7,385 bases of DNA. Origin: DASXRC01 sp036506495 (GTDB taxonomy: Bacteria > Actinomycetota > Actinomycetes > Mycobacteriales > Micromonosporaceae). The translations under genes were made by a program, and so were the position numbers. Position 1 is the stretch's first letter. Each line of letters starts with the position of its first letter. A model generated the notes under the pieces. The model ran no database searches and was not told the DNA's origin. It worked only from the letters and a program-made list of their open reading frames with translations. The DNA is taken from the NCBI GenBank assembly GCA_036506495.1, contig DASXRQ010000127.1, positions 1 to 7,385 on the forward strand, given 5' to 3'. Shown in pieces: positions 1 through 5,081 of the stretch.

Positions 1-1068
1 CGGGTCTTCGAGGGCAACGACGGTGGGTTCTACTGGTCGACCGGCAACGGTGCCAACGGCACGTGGACGGAGGCCCTGAACGAGCCGTGGAGCCAGTTCT
101 ACACGGTCGACGTCAGCGAGCAGACGGCCGACCGGGTCGTCGGGGGCACCCAGGACAACGGCTGCCTGCGGTCGTGGAACTCCGCGGGCGTGGTGACCGG
201 GGCCTGGGGCTCGTACGGCGGCTGCGGTGACGGGCTGTACACCGTGATCGACCCGAGCAACCAGAACAACGTGTACGCCTGCTCGCAGTTCGGGTTCTGC
301 TCGCGTTCGGTGAACGCCGGCAACAACAGCACCGGCTTCATCAACGCGACCACCGCGGACCGGCGCAACTGGGAGACGCCCGTCGTGCTCGACCCGAGCA
401 CGCCGTCCACCGTGTACTACGGCGGCAACATCCTGAACCGGTCCATGAACATGGCGGTGAGCTTCACGGCGATCAGTCCGAGCCTGAGCAATCCGGCGTC
501 GGGCACCGACCCGTCGTACCCGTTCGGGACCCTCACCACGGTGGCGGTCGCCAAGACCAACCCCAACGTGATCTACGCGGGCACCGACGACGGCTGGCTG
601 TGGGGGACCAAGGACCTCGGCGCCACCTGGACCCGGTTCACCGACCCCGCCCTGCCGACTCGTTGGGTCACTCACCTCGCGGTCGATCCGACGAACGCGA
701 ACAAGGCGTACGTGACCTACTCCGGTCTGCGTAACGCCGACAACAACGCGCACGTGCTGCGTACCACCGACGGCGGCGCTCATTGGACGGACATCAGCGG
801 CAACCTGCCGTTCGCGCCGACCCAGGATGTCGTCGTGGATCCGCTCAACCCGAACCGGCTCTTCGTCGCGAGCGACCTCGGCGTCTTCACGGCGAACGTG
901 GCGAAGGCCGGAAGCCAGAACCCCACAGTCACGTGGTACCGGCTCGGCAACGGGCTGCCCCGCGCGCCCGTGGACGACATCGAGTACCAGGCGAGCACCA
1001 ACAGGCTGTACGCCGCGACCTACGGCCGCAGCGTCTGGAGCATCCTGCTCGACCGTGACGATCAGTAG
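1..1068 (+). CDS. Secreted-type BNR/Asp-box beta-propeller protein (sialidase/VPS10/GH74-like fold), 5' truncated
   Basis: The reading frame is open from the first base and ends at TAG 1066-1068, leaving 355 residues; the start and any signal peptide lie outside the window. The sequence is built of beta-propeller blades with Asp-box (S/T-x-D-x-G-x-x-W) motifs: TKDLGATW at residues 203-210 and TTDGGAHW at 255-262, plus a degenerate NDGGFYW near residues 6-12. Blade-type phrases such as GGTQDNG (48-54), 'VIYAGTDDGWLWG' and the closing 'YAATYGRSVW' are typical of the WD40/YVTN/BNR-like glycosyl-hydrolase superfamily seen in actinobacterial exoproteins. Four cysteines (55, 75, 94, 100) cluster in one blade and could form disulfides, which fits export. 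Many Asn/Thr/Tyr residues also suit an extracellular protein. The substrate cannot be told from this fragment: these propellers occur in xyloglucanases, sialidases and non-catalytic binding proteins. It converges on the next gene, and the two stop codons overlap by a few bases. Confidence 0.82.
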   Translation, partial: RVFEGNDGGFYWSTGNGANGTWTEALNEPWSQFYTVDVSEQTADRVVGGTQDNGCLRSWNSAGVVTGAWGSYGGCGDGLYTVIDPSNQNNVYACSQFGFCSRSVNAGNNSTGFINATTADRRNWETPVVLDPSTPSTVYYGGNILNRSMNMAVSFTAISPSLSNPASGTDPSYPFGTLTTVAVAKTNPNVIYAGTDDGWLWGTKDLGATWTRFTDPALPTRWVTHLAVDPTNANKAYVTYSGLRNADNNAHVLRTTDGGAHWTDISGNLPFAPTQDVVVDPLNPNRLFVASDLGVFTANVAKAGSQNPTVTWYRLGNGLPRAPVDDIEYQASTNRLYAATYGRSVWSILLDRDDQ

Positions 1069-2033
1069 CTCCTATGAGATCGTGGACCGGACGAGGGCCG
1101 AACGGCCATCGTCCGGTCCACGATCGGGTTCCACCCGGCCTCGATAAGGGCCTTGCGCAGCTGGGGCACCCACAGATCCGGCCGCATGCGGATGATGTAC
1201 GCGGGAAAGCGCAACACCCGTTCGCCGGGGATCCACAAGTCGTTCTGTCGCTGCATGTCCGCCCAGTAACGGCGCACCTCGAGATGCTGGGCACCGTCGA
1301 TCTCCACGTGCACCCCGTACGGCTCGAACAGCGCGTCGAGGTACCGCCGCCGGCCGGTCGAGTCGTCGCGTCGCACCTGCCGGCTGGGCTCGGGAAGTCC
1401 TTCCCGGCGGCACCCGTGGACGAACTCGAGCTCGGGCAACGAGTGCGAGCCACCGGCCACATCGGCGACCATCGCACCGATCAACCGGCGGCGATGAATC
1501 CCGGGCATGTCGACCAGTACGCTGTTGACCTCGTCGGCCGTGACCAGGCGTTGCTGGAACGCGGAGGCCACCAGCGCCGCCGCGGCGTCGTCATCGCGGG
1601 CCCACTGCGCCGCGTCCACAAGGGAGCGGGCCGGCAGGGTGTACGGCGGCGTCGCGAGGCGGTGCACCTGGCTGGCCGGCAGGTGCCGGGTACGGTGGAC
1701 GGCCACCCAGTACGGGGCGTTCCGGTCGCGCCGATGCCAGGGCATTAGCACGTGGACCACGCCCGCTGGGTACCCGCGGAGTCCAGCGATCGTCAGCGCC
1801 GTCACCCCCGCCAGCGGCGCGCGACGGCCGGCGCCGCACGCGAGGGAAGCGATCATCCACCGCTGCTCTGCCGTCACCGGCCCAGAGTGCGCGACGTAGA
1901 CACCGCGTACGGCCTGCCGCCAGCGCCCCGACTCCAGGCGGTGTCGAATCGCGTCGAGGCTAAGGTGCCGCAGTGCCTGCCGGCGGCTGATGACGTTGTC
2001 CTGTCGGAACAGCAGCAGTTCAAGCTCCGACAT
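1062..2033 (-). CDS. AbiEi-like winged-helix / DUF559 (Vsr-like) nuclease-domain protein
   Basis: The protein has 323 residues from ATG 2033-2031. Residues 1-50 resemble the winged-helix N-terminus of AbiEi-type (type IV toxin-antitoxin) antitoxins ('ISRRQALRHLSLDAIRHRL' then 'RWRQAVRGVYV'). The middle (about 52-185) matches the usual body of such proteins. Residues 198-300 look like the DUF559/very-short-patch-repair fold: E201 (LPELEF), D233 (YLDALF), E244-x-D246-G with H250, then D259/R262 and 'ERVLRFPAYII', which fits a PD-(D/E)xK-type active site. Known family members are often annotated 'type IV toxin-antitoxin AbiEi family / DUF559 protein'; real function is mostly untested. No AbiEii-like toxin partner lies beside it. 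The frame is open upstream to a GTG at 2210 inside a palindrome, but the conserved fold begins at the ATG, so I chose that; only a weak GACGAG precedes it. The last ~20 residues (304-323) are encoded by a palindromic repeat and look unlike the family. The gene could be a solitary DNA-binding nuclease or a decaying defence gene. Confidence 0.8.
   Translation of the reverse strand: MSELELLLFRQDNVISRRQALRHLSLDAIRHRLESGRWRQAVRGVYVAHSGPVTAEQRWMIASLACGAGRRAPLAGVTALTIAGLRGYPAGVVHVLMPWHRRDRNAPYWVAVHRTRHLPASQVHRLATPPYTLPARSLVDAAQWARDDDAAAALVASAFQQRLVTADEVNSVLVDMPGIHRRRLIGAMVADVAGGSHSLPELEFVHGCRREGLPEPSRQVRRDDSTGRRRYLDALFEPYGVHVEIDGAQHLEVRRYWADMQRQNDLWIPGERVLRFPAYIIRMRPDLWVPQLRKALIEAGWNPIVDRTMAVRPSSGPRSHRSY
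1078..1125. repeat. 48-bp near-perfect palindrome, copy 1
   Basis: The arms 1078-1094 (GATCGTGGACCGGACGA) and 1109-1125 are perfect reverse complements over 17 bp. The inner part pairs GGCCG with CGGCC around a two-base AA centre (1101-1102), and the only mismatch is 1095/1108. It begins 9 bases after the stop of the propeller gene and lies wholly within the last codons of the opposing nuclease gene. As RNA it would form a very stable hairpin on either strand, so it could stop transcription from both sides, although no U-tract follows. It shares 42 of 48 positions with the copy at 2167-2214, which shows that it is a repeated element and not a chance hairpin. Confidence 0.93.
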
Positions 2034-2166
2034 CTCGTCGAAGTACGGCGAACGGACTGGCTCGTCGACGCGGGCGTATCGGGGCACGAGCTCCGATTGT
2101 GGCCCATGCGGGCCGCGCCGTCTGCCTGTTGCCGCGCGGCTGTGGATGACTGAGCGGAGTGGTGCA
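2034..2166. other. Leader of the AbiEi/DUF559 gene
   Basis: This stretch lies between the chosen ATG of the nuclease-type gene and the second palindrome. It stays open in the gene's frame, but its conceptual product is Arg/Pro/Gly-rich and has no family likeness, so it is better read as promoter plus leader. I could not identify a convincing -35/-10 pair. Whether translation starts at 2033 or upstream is not settled by a strong ribosome binding site. Confidence 0.4.
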
Positions 2167-2214
2167 GATCGTGGAACGGACAGGGGCCGGCCGGCCCTCG
2201 TCCGGTCCACGATC
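2167..2214. repeat. 48-bp near-perfect palindrome, copy 2
   Basis: The left half 2167-2190 and right half 2191-2214 are reverse complements at 21 of 24 positions with no spacer. The centre is GGGCCGGCCGGCCC and the ends are GATCGTGGA/TCCACGATC. It is the same length as the copy at 1078-1125 and begins and ends with the same bases, so the pair brackets the AbiEi/DUF559 gene about 1.09 kb apart. On the minus strand it lies upstream of that gene; on the plus strand it ends 27 bases before the LtrA-like remnant. No flanking target duplication is obvious for either copy or for the whole unit. Confidence 0.93.
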
Positions 2215-2218
2215 GCGA

Positions 2219-2230
2219 ATCACATGTGAT
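2219..2230. promoter_or_regulatory. 12-bp perfect palindrome, possible operator
   Basis: ATCACATGTGAT is a perfect dyad in a locally AT-rich spot, just after the second large palindrome and 11 bases before the GTG of the LtrA-like remnant. Its size and position suit a repressor or activator half-site pair that once controlled that gene. The core resembles TGTGA-type regulator sites, but no regulator can be assigned. A short palindrome like this can also occur by chance. Confidence 0.3.
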
Positions 2231-2241
2231 CGAATTGGCTC

Positions 2242-2364
2242 GTGACCGAGAGCGAGGCCGGCGGTAAGCGGGTCTCCCGGGTTCGAGCTGTACTTCGACC
2301 TGATCTTCGTGTTCGCCGTCGGTCAGGTGGCACACACGATCGTCGTCGAGCCGCGATGGAGCGG
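2242..2364 (+). pseudogene. LtrA-family (low temperature requirement A) N-terminal remnant, frameshifted and truncated
   Basis: From GTG 2242 one frame reads VTESEAGGKRVS. After TCC 2275-2277 the likeness jumps by +1 into a frame reading FELYFDLIFVFAVGQVAH (ttc 2282 onward), then TIVVEPRWSG. This is the hallmark first membrane segment of LtrA-family proteins, which usually have 'RVS/T-x-LELFFDLVFVFAV.Q' close to the N-terminus and about 350-400 residues in total. One extra base in the run TCCCGGG (2275-2281) explains the shift, as the family has two residues between Ser and Glu. After about position 2364 the likeness stops, and the 3' end of the convergent debranching-enzyme gene follows within 30 bases. 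Nearly nine tenths of the gene is therefore missing. The family function is unclear (a membrane protein linked to cold growth in Listeria). The second frame runs on to 2764, but only as a shadow of the opposite-strand gene. Confidence 0.72.
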
Positions 2365-2391
2365 CCCCGACGATGGCTACGACCACGAGTC

Positions 2392-4467
2392 TCAGGTGTC
2401 GGCGCCGAGCTGCGGGCGCAGCCGCGGCTTCGTGTCGACCCGGACTCGGCCGCGACCGAACGCGTCGACGCGACCCCACCGCCCGGGGATGTCGAGCAGC
2501 GCGATCACGCCGATCCCCTCGGGCAGGGCGGGGTCGACGATGAGGTGGTCGCCCACGGGCTCGAGGCCGAGCATCGTGCGCAGGAGCAGCAGCGGCGCAC
2601 CGGTCGACCACGCCTGCGGGCTGCACGCGGTTGGGTACTGCACGGGGTACCGCGTCAGAGAACGCTCGTACCCGCCGAACGCCTCGGGGAGCCGCCCGTC
2701 GAAGAACTCGGCCGCGTCCAGGATGCCGGCCGCGATCCGGGCGGCCTCCTTCTTGAAGCCGTAGCGGCGCAGCCCCCACGCGATGAACGAGTTGTCGAAC
2801 GGCCACACCGTGCCGACGTGGTACCCGATCGGGTTGAACCGCTGTTCGCCCTCGGCCAGCGTCCGCACGCCCCAGCCGGAGAAGAGCCTCGGTCCGAGCA
2901 GGTGGCGAGCGACCGCCCTGGCCTTGGACACGTCGACGATCCCGCTCCAGAGCAGGTGGCCGATGTTGGACGAGAGCACGTCGAGCTGCCCACCCTCCGG
3001 ATCCAGCGCCAGCGCGTAATAGTGGCCGTCGGCGACCCAGAAGTCACGGTTGAACCGCCGCTTGAGATCCGCGGCCTGCCGCTCCAGCTCGTCGGCGTAC
3101 CCCGGGTCGCCCCACACGAGGCGGGCGAGCCGGGCGGCGCGCACCTTCGCGTCGTACGCGTACCCCTGCAGCTCACATGTCGCCCGCGGGTAACCCGGCA
3201 GGCGGCCGTCGGCATAGGAGATCGAGTCCCACGAGTCCTTCCAGCACTGGTTCTCCAGCCCGGTCTGCTCGTTGCGGCGGCGGTACCAGACGTACCCGTT
3301 GCCGACCAGGTCGGCGTACTCGTCGACCCAGGTCAGCGCCGCTCGCGCCTCGACCTCCAGATCCCGCACCAGCTCGCGGTCGCCGGTCCACCGTTCGTAC
3401 TCGTCGAGCAGCACGACGAACAGTGCGGTCGCGTCGGCGTTGCCGTAGTACGGCGTGTGCGGTTGCTCCTCGAACGCCGCCGATTCGCCGTACCGCATCT
3501 CGTGCAGGATCCGGCCCGGGTCCTCGTCCCGGAAGTCGTCGATGCGACTGCCCTGCCTGGCGGCCAGCTCGCGCAGCGTGGTCGCGGCCAGCTCCGGGGC
3601 GAACGGCAGCGCCTGCAGGCTGGTGAAGATGCTGTCCCGGCCGAACATGGTCATGAACCAGGGCAGGCCCGCCGCCGGCAGGCTGCGACCGCCGGACGTC
3701 AACGGCGCGAAGCGCAGGGCGGCCAGGTCGACCAGGCTCCGCCGGTACGTGATGTGCAGTGGCTCCCAGTCGCATTCGAGCCGCGGCGCCGCGTCCAGCC
3801 ACGCCTGCAGGTCCCGGTGCATGTCCGGCTGGTCGTCTTCGGGCGGGTGGGCAAGCCGAAACGGCCGCCCGCCGGGACCGATCACCGCGGGCGCCACGCG
3901 CAGCTGGGTGGCCCACGTGCCGTGCGGCTCGAGGCGTACGCCGAAGGTCATGCCGGCCTCGTCGACGGCGGCCGGCGCGGTCGTGGTGATCGTGGTGGTG
4001 CGGTGGAACGTCTCCCGCTCGTAGCCGTACACCAGCCGCCCCGCCTCGACGCGGCTGTACAGCTTGCCCTTCTTCGCCTGGGCGTTCTTGACGTCGAACA
4101 GGTCCGCGAAGTCGGCGCCGGCGTCGAGCCGGATCGTTATCTCGACCGGCTGGTCGTCATGGTTGAGCACCGTCAGTTCCTCGACGAACCCGTCATCGAC
4201 CGAGCGGTCACGAATCACCGAGAGTTTGGCATCGACGTAGACGGTTCCGGTCCCGGGCACCAGGAAGAACCGGGTCTCGAAGTACTGCAGGTCGTCGACG
4301 GACAGGGGGTTGAGCCGCTTTCCGTCGACGGTAAGCACCCACCGCGACAGGAACCGGGTGTCCCACGCGAACAGGCCGTCGGGTTCGGTCGCGGAGGCCT
4401 CGATGTCGCCCCGCCCGTCGGTGACCACGAACGTGTTTCCCTTGAGGATCCGGATCTCCTCGGTCAT
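2392..4467 (-). CDS. Amylo-alpha-1,6-glucosidase (glycogen debranching-type, six-hairpin glycosidase)
   Basis: This is a complete 691-residue protein. Residues 1-195 match the N-terminal beta-sandwich of bacterial glycogen-debranching proteins ('GNTFVVTDGRGD', 'GLFAWDTRFLSRW', 'RLDAGADFADLFDVK'). Residues 220-630 form an (alpha/alpha)6 barrel with the family hallmarks: 'AGLPWFMTMFGRDS' (266-279), 'RILHEMRYGE' (319-328), 'NADATALFV' (343-351), 'NQCWKDSWDS' (406-415) with Asp411/Asp414 as candidate catalytic acids, 'GTVWPFDNSFIAWGL' (552-566) and 'CSPQAWSTGAP' (615-625). A short C-terminal beta segment follows (about 640-680). The expected role is hydrolysis of alpha-1,6 branch stubs or related alpha-glucosides in the cytoplasm; no signal peptide is seen. 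The ATG overlaps the TGA of the SCP2-like gene as ATGA, and a GGGGGG-type ribosome site lies about 8 bases upstream, so the two are translationally coupled. Closest actinobacterial relatives are often simply called 'amylo-alpha-1,6-glucosidase'; true substrate is not proven. Confidence 0.92.
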   Translation of the reverse strand: MTEEIRILKGNTFVVTDGRGDIEASATEPDGLFAWDTRFLSRWVLTVDGKRLNPLSVDDLQYFETRFFLVPGTGTVYVDAKLSVIRDRSVDDGFVEELTVLNHDDQPVEITIRLDAGADFADLFDVKNAQAKKGKLYSRVEAGRLVYGYERETFHRTTTITTTAPAAVDEAGMTFGVRLEPHGTWATQLRVAPAVIGPGGRPFRLAHPPEDDQPDMHRDLQAWLDAAPRLECDWEPLHITYRRSLVDLAALRFAPLTSGGRSLPAAGLPWFMTMFGRDSIFTSLQALPFAPELAATTLRELAARQGSRIDDFRDEDPGRILHEMRYGESAAFEEQPHTPYYGNADATALFVVLLDEYERWTGDRELVRDLEVEARAALTWVDEYADLVGNGYVWYRRRNEQTGLENQCWKDSWDSISYADGRLPGYPRATCELQGYAYDAKVRAARLARLVWGDPGYADELERQAADLKRRFNRDFWVADGHYYALALDPEGGQLDVLSSNIGHLLWSGIVDVSKARAVARHLLGPRLFSGWGVRTLAEGEQRFNPIGYHVGTVWPFDNSFIAWGLRRYGFKKEAARIAAGILDAAEFFDGRLPEAFGGYERSLTRYPVQYPTACSPQAWSTGAPLLLLRTMLGLEPVGDHLIVDPALPEGIGVIALLDIPGRWGRVDAFGRGRVRVDTKPRLRPQLGADT
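4464..4467 (-). promoter_or_regulatory. ATGA stop/start overlap (translational coupling)
   Basis: Reading on the minus strand, ATG (4467-4465) of the debranching enzyme and TGA (4466-4464) of the SCP2-like gene share bases. This junction normally lets the terminating ribosome restart, and it ties the output of the enzyme to that of the small protein. Confidence 0.85.
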
Positions 4468-4847
4468 GACTTCGCCCCCCTACCCGCGGCGGCCGGTTGT
4501 CGCGCGCCCGACCTGCTGGCCTGACGGCCCGGCAGCAACCGCTGGAACATCATCAACAGCTCCAGATCTCCCTCGACCGCGAGCTGGCCGCGGAGCAACG
4601 CCGCCAGCGCGTTGGTCTCCCCGGAGGCGATCCGGTCGAACAGTTCCGCGTCGATCCGCACCCGGCAGTCGGCGGCCCGGCCTCGCTTGGCGACGGTCAC
4701 GGCGCCACGCTCGATCGTGATGAACCACCGGTCCGTCCCGCCTGGCCGGTGCAGGTCGATCCTGATCGTCCCGGTCGCGGCTCGCAGCAGGGGCTCGTCC
4801 GGTCGGCTCGCCAGGTCGGCGAAGAATCCCTCGGTGGCGCTCGGCAT
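4464..4847 (-). CDS. SCP2 sterol-carrier-like small protein
   Basis: The product has 127 residues. Residues 5-108 show the SCP2 pattern: an N-terminal helix ('FFADLASRP'), a strand pair ending 'DRWFITIERGAVTVAKRG', 'ADCRVRIDAELFDRIASGETNALAALLRGQLAVEGDLELL' in shortened form (the core is A58-L97), and a final helix 'MMFQRLLPG'. The region 'F.RI.SGE.N...A...G.L...GD..LL' is the most diagnostic. SCP2 folds bind hydrophobic ligands in a pocket; in bacteria the ligand is usually unknown. The tail (109-127) is Ser/Ala/Arg-rich and probably disordered. The start ATG is supported by GAGGGGG about 8 bases upstream. It is the first gene of a two-gene operon and overlaps the debranching enzyme by 4 bases, so it may be co-produced with that enzyme, although no direct biochemical link is known to me. 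Confidence 0.82.
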   Translation of the reverse strand: MPSATEGFFADLASRPDEPLLRAATGTIRIDLHRPGGTDRWFITIERGAVTVAKRGRAADCRVRIDAELFDRIASGETNALAALLRGQLAVEGDLELLMMFQRLLPGRQASRSGARQPAAAGRGAKS

Positions 4848-4972
4848 CGCGTTATCCCCCTCACGGGCAGGCCGGTGCTTGCCAGTTCACGATCTCCGTG
4901 TCGGTCAGGAGCCGCATCACCCGTCATGGGTGGGATTTGGCGTCGCCTGAGCCTGGATTCATCTGCAACGGG

Positions 4973-4993
4973 TGAGGACGGTGCGCGTCCTCA
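4973..4993. repeat. Inverted repeat, 8-bp stem, 5-base loop
   Basis: TGAGGACG (4973-4980) pairs perfectly with CGTCCTCA (4986-4993) across GTGCG. It lies mid-way between the divergent start codons. It could be a dyad operator for a dimeric regulator or a leader hairpin in either transcript. No T-run follows, so a terminator is less likely. Confidence 0.5.
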
Positions 4994-5027
4994 AGGCTTG
5001 GCTGCATGTGTAGGCCGACTCTCATAC

Positions 5028-5050
5028 GCGGGTGCCATTACGGCGCCCGC
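5028..5050. repeat. Inverted repeat, 9-bp stem, 5-base loop, upstream of the CLC gene
   Basis: GCGGGTGCC (5028-5036) pairs with GGCGCCCGC (5042-5050) across ATTAC, with one T-G (wobble) position. It ends 31 bases before the CLC start codon, so it would sit in the 5' leader of that mRNA or overlap its promoter. An operator or translation-modulating hairpin are both possible; the sequence alone does not decide. Confidence 0.5.
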
Positions 5051-5081
5051 CTGGCTGTGATCAGCGCGGCGATGATGCACG

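Larger units (their letters stand above)
4848..5081. promoter_or_regulatory. Divergent intergenic region between the SCP2 operon and the CLC gene
   Basis: These 234 bases separate two genes read in opposite directions, so both promoters should lie here. I see no -35/-10 pair good enough to call on either strand. The region holds two clear hairpins (4973-4993 and 5028-5050) and a small dyad CACCC-N5-GGGTG at 4918-4932. The SCP2 side has a strong ribosome site (GAGGGGG, about 4855-4861 on the plus strand as its complement). The CLC side does not, since only GGCGATGATGCACG precedes its ATG. Confidence 0.55.

Noticed and set aside
1074..1748. 224-codon plus-strand frame opposite the AbiEi/DUF559 gene
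   Set aside because: It has no recognisable domain, its start lies at the palindrome, and the minus strand has conserved family residues.
2034..2210. GTG 2210 as the start of the AbiEi/DUF559 gene
   Set aside because: The added 59 residues are Arg/Pro-rich, palindrome-derived at the start and unlike the family; the fold starts at ATG 2033.
1078..2214. CRISPR array or composite transposon
   Set aside because: There are only two copies 1.09 kb apart, no regular spacers, no cas or transposase genes, and no target-site duplication visible.
2242..4524. 760-codon open frame on the plus strand over the debranching enzyme gene
   Set aside because: It is Arg/Pro/Val-rich with no family motifs, while the opposite strand gives a textbook amylo-1,6-glucosidase across the same bases. 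Only its first 12 codons match the LtrA remnant.
4998..5028. Sigma-70-like promoter (TTGGCT ... CATACG) for the CLC gene
   Set aside because: The -10 match is poor and no spacing of 16-19 gives a TAnnnT box, so it is not better than chance.
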